This document shows positions 1 through 6,273 of a stretch of 11,839 bases of DNA, in pieces; positions within the stretch are counted from its first letter, which is position 1; the number at the start of each line of letters is the position of its first letter. A program made the position numbers and the translations under genes. The stretch spans positions 1 to 11,839 of the forward strand of contig CAAFPE010000113.1 in NCBI GenBank assembly GCA_900764755.1. The letters run 5' to 3'. The notes below the pieces were generated by a model that searched no databases, was not told the origin of the DNA, and saw only the letters and a program-made list of their open reading frames with translations. The stretch comes from an uncultured Oscillospiraceae bacterium (lineage in GTDB: Bacteria; Bacillota; Clostridia; Oscillospirales; Oscillospiraceae).

Positions 1-23
1 CCCTTTTGGTGTGGTTGTTTTTT

Positions 24-99
24 TGGAGCGAGTGACGAGGCTCGAACTCGCTACCTCCACCTTGGCAAGGTGGCGCTCTACCAGATGAGCTACACTCGC
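24..99 (-). tRNA. tRNA-Gly (GCC anticodon), CCA encoded
   Basis: Read on the minus strand, the sequence folds into a complete cloverleaf. The 7-bp acceptor stem is GCGAGTG (99-93) with CACTCGC (34-28), followed by discriminator T (27) and an encoded CCA (26-24). The D arm is GCTC/GAGC. The anticodon stem CCACC/GGTGG closes the loop TTGCCAA, so the anticodon is GCC and the codon read is GGC (glycine). The T arm is GCGAG-TTCGAGC-CTCGT. The 5' end lies 16 nt after the stop codon of the HAD phosphatase gene on the same strand. No separate promoter was clear, so co-transcription and processing are possible. No terminator is seen in bases 1-23, so the transcript may continue beyond the window. Confidence 0.96.
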
Positions 100-115
100 A
101 ACAGCAGGGTTTATA

Positions 116-838
116 TTAGCAGATTTTTTCCCCGCTGTCAACTGTTATTTTCAATTTCTTCGTTTTTTTCTCCTCAGTGCACAGCCGCTCCAGTTCTGCC
201 AGAAATTCTGGATCATCCAGCCGGGGCAGGTACCAATGACAACACTGCCGCAGCCCGTCCTGATCCTTCTCTGCCGATGTGTCCCACACCCCGGCCACCA
301 GGAAGCCAGCCTCCCGGGCGGTTCGGGCGGCGTGGAGGGCATCCTCAAACACCAGAGTGTGCTCCGGAGCCGCTCCCAGGCTTCGGGCGGCGGCCAAATA
401 GAGCCCCGGACCGGTCTTGGAATCGTACTGAAGCGCGCTGAAGGCAAACAGAAAATGATCCCAAAGCCCCAGCCGGACCATGGCGTCCCGGGCCTGAAAG
501 GCCTCGCTGGCCGTGGCGATCCCACAGGGCACCCCCAACCGTCTCAGCCGGTCCAGAAGGGCAGCCGCGCCGGGCTTGGCGGGGACCCGCTCCCGATAGG
601 CCTCGGTGACCAGTTCGTTCACCCCATCCATGATCTGCTGGGGCGCGCAGGGCAGGCGGAAGGTTTTTATCATATACTCTGACGCCTCCAGCCGGCCCAT
701 CTCCTTCAGCTGCTCCGCCAGATCCTCCGGCGGCGTCCCGCCGAAGCGCCGGACCAGGGCCTTCGGAGCCTCATTCCAGATGTACATGGAGTCGGTCAGG
801 GTGCCGTCCAGGTCAAAGACTGCGCCGTCGATCCTCAT
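116..838 (-). CDS. HAD-superfamily phosphatase (beta-phosphoglucomutase-like), co-transcribed with thiE
   Basis: A 240-residue haloacid-dehalogenase hydrolase of the phosphoglucomutase/phosphatase type. Motif I is FDLDGTLTDS, with nucleophile Asp9 and acid/base Asp11. A helical cap occupies about residues 17-85. Motif II is GIATAS (Thr109/Ser111), motif III is Lys141 in SKTGPG, and motif IV is VFEDA (Glu165, Asp166), which binds Mg2+. No membrane segment is visible, so it is probably cytoplasmic. Its ATG overlaps the thiE stop by 4 nt (ATGA), which implies translational coupling and places it under the TPP riboswitch upstream of thiE. The family dephosphorylates many small phosphoesters and the substrate cannot be read from the motifs. 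The operon suggests a thiamine-pathway phosphate (thiamine monophosphate or HMP phosphate); that is inference. A generic sugar-phosphate phosphatase is the alternative. Confidence 0.9.
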   Translation of the reverse strand: MRIDGAVFDLDGTLTDSMYIWNEAPKALVRRFGGTPPEDLAEQLKEMGRLEASEYMIKTFRLPCAPQQIMDGVNELVTEAYRERVPAKPGAAALLDRLRRLGVPCGIATASEAFQARDAMVRLGLWDHFLFAFSALQYDSKTGPGLYLAAARSLGAAPEHTLVFEDALHAARTAREAGFLVAGVWDTSAEKDQDGLRQCCHWYLPRLDDPEFLAELERLCTEEKKTKKLKITVDSGEKIC

Positions 839-1476
839 CGTCTCAGCATCTCCTCCACCTGCCTCCGCAGGCTGCGGGCGGCTGCCCGGACGTCCGGCTG
901 GGCATACAGGGCAGACACCACGGCCACCCCCCGGATCCCACTGCCTGCCAGGGTGCCCAGATTGTCCCGCCCTACGCCGCCAATGGCCACTACCGGGATG
1001 TCCACAGCGGCACAGATCTCCTTCAGCGTGTCATAGTCCACCGGCGTGGTATTCTCTTTGGTCCCAGTGGCAAAGACGGCCCCCACACCCAGATAGTCCG
1101 CGCCTTCCGCCTGGGCTGTTCTCGCCTCCTCCACCGTATGGGCAGAGACTCCAACGATCCCATCCGGTCCCAAAATGGCCCTGGCCTGCCGGGGGCTCAT
1201 ATCCTGCTGGCCCACATGGACACCGTCCGCCCCCACCTCCGCGGCCAGATCCGCCGCGTCATTGATCAGAAAGGGGACTCCATATCTCCGGCACACCGCC
1301 CGGATCTCCAGGGCCTCCCGACGGAGCGCCTCCCGGTCCATCCCCTTCTCCCGCAGCTGGATCATCGTGGCGCCCCCTGCCAGGGACTCCTCCACCTGCT
1401 GGGCCAGGGTGCACTCCCCCAGCCAGCTGCGGTCGGTCACAGCGTACAGCTTCAAATGCTCTGCCTGCAATTTCAT
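835..1476 (-). CDS. thiE: thiamine-phosphate synthase ThiE
   Basis: A 213-residue TIM-barrel enzyme of usual family length. It joins HMP diphosphate and thiazole phosphate to give thiamine monophosphate in the cytoplasm. Family motifs appear in order: LYAVTDR near the N-terminus, QLREK (diphosphate-binding loop), the INDAADLA and GADGVHVGQQD segment, GVSAHT, DYLGVGAVFATGTK, and the phosphate-binding VAIGGVG near the C-terminus. The ATG at 1476 is chosen because AGGAGG lies just upstream (1485-1490) and because a longer frame to 1542 would run through the leader's terminator hairpin. Transcription starts upstream of a TPP riboswitch (1569-1650) and must pass the terminator at 1510-1551. The next gene, the HAD phosphatase, overlaps by 4 nt. 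No thiC, thiD, thiG or thiM is present in the window. Confidence 0.96.
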   Translation of the reverse strand: MKLQAEHLKLYAVTDRSWLGECTLAQQVEESLAGGATMIQLREKGMDREALRREALEIRAVCRRYGVPFLINDAADLAAEVGADGVHVGQQDMSPRQARAILGPDGIVGVSAHTVEEARTAQAEGADYLGVGAVFATGTKENTTPVDYDTLKEICAAVDIPVVAIGGVGRDNLGTLAGSGIRGVAVVSALYAQPDVRAAARSLRRQVEEMLRR

Positions 1477-1509
1477 GACTGGATCCTCCTGTTGTTTCTC
1501 TGTGGAAGC

Positions 1510-1551
1510 AAAAACGCGGGCCCGCACTCCCCATGGGAGCACAGGCCCGCG
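1510..1551 (-). terminator. riboswitch-controlled intrinsic terminator in the thiE leader
   Basis: On the minus strand, bases 1551-1515 form a continuous 17-bp hairpin (some G-U pairs) closed by a 3-nt ATG loop. A run of five U follows (1514-1510). It lies between the TPP aptamer and the thiE ribosome binding site, the arrangement of a transcriptional OFF switch in which TPP binding favours the terminator. Confidence 0.92.
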
Positions 1552-1568
1552 GCGTCAGCCGGACACAG

Positions 1569-1650
1569 ATCTCCCTCCGTTGGCATTACCCAAATCAGGT
1601 CACAGGTCGAAGCGCACAGCTCCCTCTCAGCCCGTTTGCGAGCTCCCATC
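1569..1650 (-). promoter_or_regulatory. TPP (THI-box) riboswitch aptamer
   Basis: Read on the minus strand, this contains the conserved thi-box elements in order: GGGCTGAGA, ACCTGAT, GGGTAATGCC and CGGAGGGA. The outer strands (GAT...ATC) pair as P1, and GCUC/GGGC pair as the P3 base. It senses thiamine diphosphate. It lies between a good promoter (1662-1690) and the leader terminator, and the first gene downstream is thiE, so the regulated pathway matches the ligand. Confidence 0.95.
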
Positions 1651-1661
1651 TTGTTTTACTT

Positions 1662-1690
1662 ATGATACGCCCCTCCGGCGGAAAAAGCAA
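1662..1690 (-). promoter_or_regulatory. promoter of the TPP-riboswitch/thiE operon
   Basis: On the minus strand, a -35 TTGCTT (1690-1685) and a -10 TATCAT (1667-1662) are separated by exactly 17 bp. The predicted start falls around 1655, just before the aptamer. It begins only 3 bp after the brnQ stop codon, so the thi unit has its own start. I see no terminator after brnQ, so read-through into the riboswitch leader is possible. Confidence 0.65.
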
Positions 1691-1693
1691 GGG

Positions 1694-3019
1694 TCAATCC
1701 TCCCTCTTAGGTGGCAGTGCCACAGAGACCAGGACGCCCAGCAGCACTCCGGCCAGGGCCGGAAGGATCCAGCCCAGCCCCATTCCTGACAGCGGAACGG
1801 CCTTCAGGAGCCGGTCCAGGGCCGGGATGCTAAGCCCCATCCCCTGGGCTGCATACAGAATGCTGGCCACACTGGTAAAGGCGATCCCAACAGGATAAAT
1901 GGCGGAAAAGCGCTGGATGCTCCGGGGCAGGAAGGACAGCAGGATCAGCACGATAGCCGGAGGATAGAGAATATTCAGAATGGGCACAGAGATCGTTAGG
2001 ATCTGGTCCAGGCCGGCATTGGAGATGACCATGCTGAGCAGAGCAAAGAAGGCCGCCCAGATCGGAGCCGGTACCTTGGGGACTAGGGTGTGGAAATAGG
2101 CGGAGCAAGAACTGATCAGCCCAACGCAGGTGTTGAAGCAGGCGATGAAAAAGATCGCAGCCAGAATCATTGTCCCCCAGTGCCCAAAAATAGCGCCCAC
2201 CAGATTGGTCAGCGTGACTGCGCCGTTGGTCGTGCCGGGAAAGGCCGCGCCGGACAGGGCTCCGATGTGGGCCAGCATGGAGTAGACCGCCAGGAACAGC
2301 AATGTAGCGATCACACCGGCCCGCACCGTGGCCTTCAGGACAGAGCCCCGATCCGTGATCCCAAAGGCCCGGATGTTCATCACGATCACGATGCCGAAAT
2401 TCAGGGCCGCGATGGTATCCATGGTCTGATAGCCGGTCAGGAAGCCCTGGACCGCCGGTATCTGGTCATAGGGCGGCAGAGCAGGCCCGTAGGTCCCCAC
2501 CGGATGGACCAGGCAGCCCACAAACATCCCCCCTACCAGAAGCAGCAGCATAGGACACAGGAACTTGCCCAGCCGTCCAGTCAGTTTCTCCGGCTGAAGG
2601 GCCACCAGGAAGGCGGCGGCAAAAAAAAGCAGGGAATAGCCGAACTGGAACCACATTGTTGGGGTGCCTGAGGGCAGGAAGGGTGGAACCGCCATTTCAA
2701 AGGAGGTACTGGCCGTCCTGGGGATGGCCAAGCAGGGGCCGATGGACAGATAGATCAAAATGGTGAAAACGGTGGCAAAGGCGGGATGGACCCGGCTGGC
2801 CAGTTCTGTCAGGCTCCCCGCCCGCACCACGGCGATCACACCTAAAATTGGGAGAAACACCGCGCTGACCGCCAGTCCAGCCATGGCCAACCAGGTGTTC
2901 ACTCCGGCCTGTGCACCCAGCTGAGGCGGAAAAATCAGGTTGCCTGCACCAAAGAACATTGAAAAAAGTGTAAACCCGACCAGCAGCTGATCTCTGCGTC
3001 GGAGTGTCTGTATTTCCAT
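1694..3019 (-). CDS. brnQ: branched-chain amino acid carrier BrnQ (LIVCS family)
   Basis: A 441-residue polytopic membrane protein, of normal length for the BrnQ family, which imports leucine, isoleucine and valine with Na+ or H+. The N-terminus carries the characteristic LLVGFTLFSMFFGAGNLIFPP signature (residues about 12-32), and about a dozen hydrophobic segments follow. The end is a short basic tail, PPKRED. The ATG at 3019 has an AAAGGA-type ribosome binding site about 10 nt upstream. A TATAAT box lies 60 nt upstream. No T-box or other amino-acid-sensing leader fits in the ~110 bp upstream. It is a single-gene unit whose stop nearly abuts the thi promoter. The exact amino-acid preference is not visible in the sequence. 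Confidence 0.95.
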   Translation of the reverse strand: MEIQTLRRRDQLLVGFTLFSMFFGAGNLIFPPQLGAQAGVNTWLAMAGLAVSAVFLPILGVIAVVRAGSLTELASRVHPAFATVFTILIYLSIGPCLAIPRTASTSFEMAVPPFLPSGTPTMWFQFGYSLLFFAAAFLVALQPEKLTGRLGKFLCPMLLLLVGGMFVGCLVHPVGTYGPALPPYDQIPAVQGFLTGYQTMDTIAALNFGIVIVMNIRAFGITDRGSVLKATVRAGVIATLLFLAVYSMLAHIGALSGAAFPGTTNGAVTLTNLVGAIFGHWGTMILAAIFFIACFNTCVGLISSCSAYFHTLVPKVPAPIWAAFFALLSMVISNAGLDQILTISVPILNILYPPAIVLILLSFLPRSIQRFSAIYPVGIAFTSVASILYAAQGMGLSIPALDRLLKAVPLSGMGLGWILPALAGVLLGVLVSVALPPKRED

Positions 3020-3078
3020 GGGGGAGGATCCTTTCTGTAATCCGATAATCTGCGCATAGAAAGCAGGCAGTTCTATTA

Positions 3079-3105
3079 TTATAGTCGATACAACCAGAAA
3101 AAGCT
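3079..3105 (-). promoter_or_regulatory. possible brnQ promoter (-10 TATAAT)
   Basis: A perfect TATAAT is present on the minus strand at 3084-3079, in an AT-rich stretch 60 nt upstream of the brnQ ATG. No good -35 hexamer stands at 16-18 bp, so this is a tentative call. Confidence 0.4.
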
Positions 3106-3142
3106 AGTATATTTCTCAGGTTTTTTGCATTTTGACAATATA

Positions 3143-3174
3143 TGAGAAAACAGCCGCCAAACCTGACGGCTGTT
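3143..3174 (-). terminator. intrinsic terminator downstream of the HIT gene and its duplicated tail
   Basis: On the minus strand, bases 3174-3149 form an 11-bp stem (AACAGCCGTCA with TGGCGGCTGTT, one G-U) around a GGTT tetraloop, followed by TTCTC. It would end a minus-strand transcript coming from the HIT gene through the duplicated region, before the brnQ promoter. Confidence 0.65.
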
Positions 3175-3189
3175 CATCTTGTCGGGATA

Positions 3190-3278
3190 CAGGCTCCTCA
3201 GCCCGGAGGCCAAGTCATATAACGCCCGGACAACAAATGGAAATGCAGGTGTGGGACACTTTGCCCCGCCTGATCTCC
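3190..3278 (-). pseudogene. orphan copy of the 3' end of the HIT gene (copy A)
   Basis: This stretch aligns without gaps to 3425-3513, the end of the intact HIT gene, at about 81 of 89 bases. In the HIT frame it reads GDQAGQSVPHLHFHLLSGR, then YMTWPPG and a stop at 3200-3198. The homology continues about 8 bp past the stop. It has no upstream coding part: on the 5' side it is cut off at a hairpin beginning at 3278. Of the 8 differences, 5 are synonymous (the rest are D/E, L/V and Y/D changes), so it probably diverged while still coding and is not a fresh tandem copy. It lies next to the terminator at 3143-3174, so it may be the original tail of the locus. Confidence 0.8.
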
Positions 3279-3424
3279 CAAAGGCCGCAGGCGGCCTTTG
3301 GGGGCCCGGCCCTTTTTAATATGCTCGGGCGGAATGGATCCGCCCTGCGCCAAGGTTTTGGGCCCTGCCCAAAACACTTGTACGGCGCTTCCACGCCGCC
3401 GCCGCTGTGCGGCGGTACGGCGAG
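3279..3424. repeat. hairpin-packed 146-bp segment between the two HIT tails
   Basis: The segment is made mostly of consecutive inverted repeats. These are an 11-bp perfect palindrome around AG (3278-3301); GGGCGGA/TCCGCCC (3327-3345, loop 5); GTTTTGGGC/GCCCAAAAC (3355-3375, loop 3); CGGCG/CGCCG (3383-3398, loop 6); and CCGCCGC/GCGGCGG (3399-3415, loop 3). GTACGGCG occurs twice near its end. I see no credible open reading frame. It is flanked by 89-bp direct repeats, which are the two HIT tails. It could be a small non-autonomous mobile or interspersed element, a structured RNA, or a remnant of a larger insertion; the sequence alone does not decide. Confidence 0.6.
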
Positions 3425-3432
3425 CAGGCTCC

Positions 3433-3771
3433 TCAGCCCGGAGGCCAAGTCATATCCCGCCCGGACAACACATGGAAATGCAGATGCGGGACACTTTGGC
3501 CCGCCTGCTCGCCGATGTTGGACACCACCCGGTAGCTCTCCACCCCCAGTTCCTTGGTGACCTTAGAGATCACAGTGAAGATGTGGGCCACCACCGCCGC
3601 GTTGTCCTCGCTGACCTCTGCCACCGAGGAGATATGCATCTTGGGAATCACCAGAAAATGGGTGGGTGCCTGGGGATCGATGTCGTAGAAGGCGAAGCAG
3701 ACCTCATCCTCATAGACTTTGTTGGAGGGGATCTGTCCCTCCGCGATCTTACAGAACAGACAATCGCTCAT
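3433..3771 (-). CDS. HIT-family nucleotide hydrolase (HinT-like)
   Basis: A 112-residue histidine-triad protein of normal HinT length. It starts MSDCLFCKIAEG, with a CxxC pair (Cys4, Cys7) found in many bacterial members. It carries FLVIPKMHI in the middle and the active-site triad HLHFHVL at 96-102, with His98 as the likely nucleophile, and ends in the family's WPPG. HinT proteins hydrolyse purine nucleoside phosphoramidates and aminoacyl-adenylates in the cytoplasm. The ATG at 3771 has an AGGGAGG site upstream; the in-frame ATG at 3789 lacks one. An extended -10 promoter lies at 3817-3845. Its last 89 bp are repeated 235 bp downstream, so the present 3' end may have been brought in by an insertion event. 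Confidence 0.94.
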   Translation of the reverse strand: MSDCLFCKIAEGQIPSNKVYEDEVCFAFYDIDPQAPTHFLVIPKMHISSVAEVSEDNAAVVAHIFTVISKVTKELGVESYRVVSNIGEQAGQSVPHLHFHVLSGRDMTWPPG

Positions 3772-3816
3772 GTCAAACCTCCCTTTCATGGCGGATCACC
3801 GCCTTTTTCTGTCCAG

Positions 3817-3845
3817 ATTTTAGCACATTTTCGAAGGAAATACAA
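3817..3845 (-). promoter_or_regulatory. promoter of the HIT gene
   Basis: On the minus strand, TTGTAT (3845-3840), a 17-bp spacer ending in TGC (extended -10) and TAAAAT (3822-3817) form a strong sigma-A-type promoter. It sits right after the stop codon of the upstream rhomboid-like gene, so HIT is independently transcribed. The short leader contains a GGCGG/CCGCC hairpin (3791-3804). Confidence 0.72.
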
Positions 3846-3847
3846 CC

Positions 3848-4705
3848 TCACTCCACATGGACATGGTCGTTGATGTGCTTCATGCAGTAGCAGTAGTAGC
3901 CGTTGCACTTGGAGCAGTACCGGAACTCCATGTCGGGGTCGTCCGCATCAGTGATACCGCAGACCGCACACTTGTGGAGGTAGCCACGGCGCTCCTGGAC
4001 CTGCTTCTGTGCCTTTTTGAAGTTGATGGTCTGTGGATTGGCCCGATAGGCGGCCCGCTGGCCAGTACGGTGGACCACAGACATCAGATCGTCCCAGAAG
4101 AAGATAAAGTAGTTCAGCAGGGCCACCAAGGGCAGGACCGCAGTGATCCACTGGCGGGAGAAGATGCTGAAGAAGATGTCAAAGGCGAACATCGCCGCAT
4201 CCAGCCAGGCCAGCCACTTCACCTTCAGGGGCAGGATCCCCATCAGCAGCACCTGCATCTCCGGATACAGGGTGGCAAAGGCAAAGAACATGGACATATT
4301 GATGTAATACATCGAGGTCCCGCCCATCACAAAGCCCATGATAATATTGAGGAGGACCCCCAATCCGTAGAATACGGTAAACCGCACGGTGCCCCACTGC
4401 CGCTCCAAGGCATTGCCAATATAGTAGTAGAACAGGATGGTCATGGCAAAGAAAAGGGCTTTTCCAATGGGGGTCGCGCCTCCGGTCGCCACTGGGACGA
4501 ACACGAAGGAGAGCACCCGCCACACCTGCCCCTGGAGGATCAGCGGACTGGAAAAGGACAGCATCAAGGAGGCATATCCCCTGGAAAACAGATCCAGAAA
4601 ATAAACCATTACATTTCCAATGACAATATACTTCATCAGGTTCGGGATGCCGAAATTGGGGTGATCGTAGCAGAAACGGTCCAGCCAGCGTGAAACGGCT
4701 TTCAT
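3848..4705 (-). CDS. rhomboid-like integral membrane protein with Cys-rich C-terminal tail, probably not an active protease
   Basis: 285 residues. Hydrophobic segments lie at about 25-40, 62-72, 84-98, 108-128, 136-158, 165-182 and 187-205, in a rhomboid-type arrangement: the QGQVWRVLSFVFVP and NALERQWGTVRFTVFY stretches resemble the L1 loop and TM2-TM3 region of rhomboids. The usual GxSG catalytic motif is absent. The corresponding stretch reads NMSMFFAFATLYPEMQ, so it is probably a pseudo-protease or scaffold (inference). After a basic linker (212-243) comes a Cys/His cluster, CAVCG at 246-250, then YCSKCNGYYCYCMKHIND, which may bind zinc on the cytoplasmic side. The start at 4705 is set by an AAAGGAGGA site; the longer frame to 4828 crosses the promoter. 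The role is unknown. Confidence 0.82.
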   Translation of the reverse strand: MKAVSRWLDRFCYDHPNFGIPNLMKYIVIGNVMVYFLDLFSRGYASLMLSFSSPLILQGQVWRVLSFVFVPVATGGATPIGKALFFAMTILFYYYIGNALERQWGTVRFTVFYGLGVLLNIIMGFVMGGTSMYYINMSMFFAFATLYPEMQVLLMGILPLKVKWLAWLDAAMFAFDIFFSIFSRQWITAVLPLVALLNYFIFFWDDLMSVVHRTGQRAAYRANPQTINFKKAQKQVQERRGYLHKCAVCGITDADDPDMEFRYCSKCNGYYCYCMKHINDHVHVE

Positions 4706-4750
4706 GGACAGTCCTCCTTTATTCAAAATGTTCAAAATCATACGAATAGC

Positions 4751-4779
4751 ATTGTACCCGTTTTGCGGGAAAATGTCCA
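4751..4779 (-). promoter_or_regulatory. promoter of the rhomboid-like gene
   Basis: On the minus strand, TGGACA (4779-4774), a 17-bp spacer and TACAAT (4756-4751). The start of transcription would fall about 40 nt upstream of the ATG at 4705. The site is divergent from the ahcY promoter about 45 bp away. Confidence 0.68.
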
Positions 4780-4820
4780 TGACGAAAGTGTAAACATTTC
4801 TTTCCCTTTGGCGGAAATCG

Positions 4821-4829
4821 TGATACAAT
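4821..4829 (+). promoter_or_regulatory. extended -10 promoter of ahcY
   Basis: TG-A-TACAAT (TG at 4821-4822, hexamer 4824-4829) is an extended -10 element 65 bp before the ahcY ATG. No good -35 lies at 16-18 bp, which is common for extended -10 promoters. The leader between it and ahcY contains GC-rich inverted repeats (GGCCGG/CCGGCC near 4850-4863). I do not see the conserved core of an SAH riboswitch. Confidence 0.55.
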
Positions 4830-4893
4830 AGCCTGGAATGAGTCCAGACCGGCCGGACCCGGCCGCGGTCAGACAGAAAAGTGAGGAAGATAC

Positions 4894-6135
4894 ATGAGCA
4901 TCGTCAAGGATATGTCCCTGGCCCCGTCGGGCCGTCAGAAGATCCAGTGGGTGCGTGATTTTATGCCTGCCCTCAGCGGCATCGAGGAGCGCTTCCGCCG
5001 TGAAAAGCCCTTTGCTGGGCTGACCATCGCCGTCTCCGTCCATTTGGAGGCCAAGACCGCCAATCTGGGTTTGGTCCTTCGGGAGGGCGGCGCAGAGGTA
5101 TACCTCACCGGCTGCAACCCCCTCTCCACCCAGGACGATGTGGCCGCCGCTATGGCGGAGCTTGGGGTGGAGACCTTCGGCATCCACGGGGTTGATATGC
5201 AGGGCTATGAGGATCTGCTGGTAGAGAGCCTGAAGTGCCGCCCCCACCTGATCGTGGACGACGGCGGCGACCTGATCAGCCTGCTCAGCGGCAAGTGTGC
5301 CGCCTATGGAGACCGGCTCCTGGGCGGCTGTGAGGAGACCACCACCGGCATCCACCGCCTCTACGCCAGAGAGCGGGCCGGGATCCTCCCCTGCCCCATG
5401 ATGGCGGTGAACGACGCCAAGGCCAAGCACTACTACGACAACAAGTACGGCACCGGCCAGTCCTCCTGGGACGCCATCATGCACACCACCAATCTGATGG
5501 TAGCGGGCAAGACTGTGGTGGTGGCGGGCTACGGCTGGTGCGGCAAGGGCATCGCCATGCGGGCCAAGGGCATGGGGGCCGATGTGATCGTCACCGAGGT
5601 AGACCCCTTCAAGGCTCTGGAAGCCACCATGGAGAACTTCCGGGTCATGCCCATGGACGAGGCCGCAAAATATGGGGACATCTTTGTCACCGCCACCGGT
5701 TGCAAGGACGTGATCGTGGAACACCACTTCCAGGTGATGAAGCACAACGCCATCCTGTGCAACTCCGGCCACTTTGACTGCGAGGTGGACGTGGCCGCTC
5801 TGGGCCGTCTGGCGGAGGAGCGCTTCCCCCGGCGGCAGAATATCGAGGGCTTCCGCCTCCCAGACGGACGCATCCTCAACGTGCTGGCCGAGGGGCGCCT
5901 GGTGAACCTTGCCGCGGGCAATGGCCACCCGGCAGAGATCATGGATATGTCCTTCGCCGTCCAGGCCCTGTCCCTGGAGTGGATGGCCAAGCACGCTCCT
6001 TCTTTGGAGAAAAAGGTCTACAACGTCCCGGCAGAGATCGACGATCAGATCGGCCGCGTCAAACTGGCCGCCATGGGGCTGGCCATCGACACCCTCACCC
6101 CGGAGCAGGAGGCTTACCTCACCGGCTGGGACTGA
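4894..6135 (+). CDS. ahcY: adenosylhomocysteinase (SAH hydrolase)
   Basis: A 413-residue NAD+-dependent enzyme, slightly short of the 430-470 of many homologues but with all core parts. It splits S-adenosylhomocysteine into adenosine and homocysteine, removing the inhibitor made by methyltransferases. Visible motifs are VSVHLEAKTANL (44-58), DDGGDL (122-127), GCEETTTG (145-152), NDAKAKHYYDNKYGTGQS (173-190, substrate and NAD contacts), the Rossmann loop GYGWCGKG (212-219), TEVDP (234-238) and NSGHFDCE (290-297). The ATG at 4894 has a GAGGA site 8 nt upstream. Its direct downstream neighbour metK makes SAM, so the two frame the methyl cycle. Many Firmicutes use Pfs plus LuxS instead of this one-step route. 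It ends immediately before a 12-bp palindrome. Confidence 0.97.
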   Translation: MSIVKDMSLAPSGRQKIQWVRDFMPALSGIEERFRREKPFAGLTIAVSVHLEAKTANLGLVLREGGAEVYLTGCNPLSTQDDVAAAMAELGVETFGIHGVDMQGYEDLLVESLKCRPHLIVDDGGDLISLLSGKCAAYGDRLLGGCEETTTGIHRLYARERAGILPCPMMAVNDAKAKHYYDNKYGTGQSSWDAIMHTTNLMVAGKTVVVAGYGWCGKGIAMRAKGMGADVIVTEVDPFKALEATMENFRVMPMDEAAKYGDIFVTATGCKDVIVEHHFQVMKHNAILCNSGHFDCEVDVAALGRLAEERFPRRQNIEGFRLPDGRILNVLAEGRLVNLAAGNGHPAEIMDMSFAVQALSLEWMAKHAPSLEKKVYNVPAEIDDQIGRVKLAAMGLAIDTLTPEQEAYLTGWD

Positions 6136-6161
6136 GTTACTTTTCTTGAAAGAAAAGTAAC
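6136..6161. repeat. perfect 12-bp AT-rich palindrome directly after ahcY
   Basis: GTTACTTTTCTT (6136-6147) and AAGAAAAGTAAC (6150-6161) are perfect inverted repeats separated by GA, and they start at the base after the ahcY stop. No U-tract follows on either strand, so it is not a classical intrinsic terminator. A second hairpin, GCGAAA/TTTCGC (6176-6192), follows. It may act as a 3' RNA-stabilising structure or be a copy of an interspersed palindrome. Confidence 0.7.
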
Positions 6162-6223
6162 CAAAAGAACTTTATGCGAAACTGTGTTTCGCCTCAAAAC
6201 TCCGGATTTGTTCATTTCTCCGG

Positions 6224-6251
6224 TTGACAGACCGAAAAAATCTGATATAAT
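6224..6251 (+). promoter_or_regulatory. promoter of the SAM-riboswitch/metK unit
   Basis: Consensus -35 TTGACA (6224-6229), a 16-bp spacer and consensus -10 TATAAT (6246-6251). Start predicted near 6258, about 15 nt before the riboswitch P1 stem. This is the best-matching promoter in the window. Confidence 0.88.
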
Positions 6252-6273
6252 ATGGTGCTGTAAAATTAAATGA

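Noticed and set aside
3190..3507. CRISPR-like repeat arrangement
   Set aside because: There are only two copies of a long, diverged, coding-derived repeat; no short regular repeats, spacers or cas genes.
3132..3873. Several overlapping frames in the repeat region (3132-3560, 3215-3448, 3298-3873)
   Set aside because: They arise from GC-rich repeats and the antisense of the HIT gene; none has a ribosome binding site or a recognisable domain.
3857..4693. 278-residue plus-strand frame opposite the rhomboid-like gene
   Set aside because: Antisense shadow; the minus-strand protein has clear membrane segments and an ideal ribosome binding site.
4830..4893. Possible SAH riboswitch upstream of ahcY
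   Set aside because: Only generic GC-rich inverted repeats are present; the conserved SAH-aptamer core was not found.
4738..5994. 418-residue minus-strand frame opposite ahcY
   Set aside because: Composition follows the antisense of GC-rich codons (many His, Gly, Val), there is no suitable ribosome binding site, and ahcY on the plus strand has every family motif.
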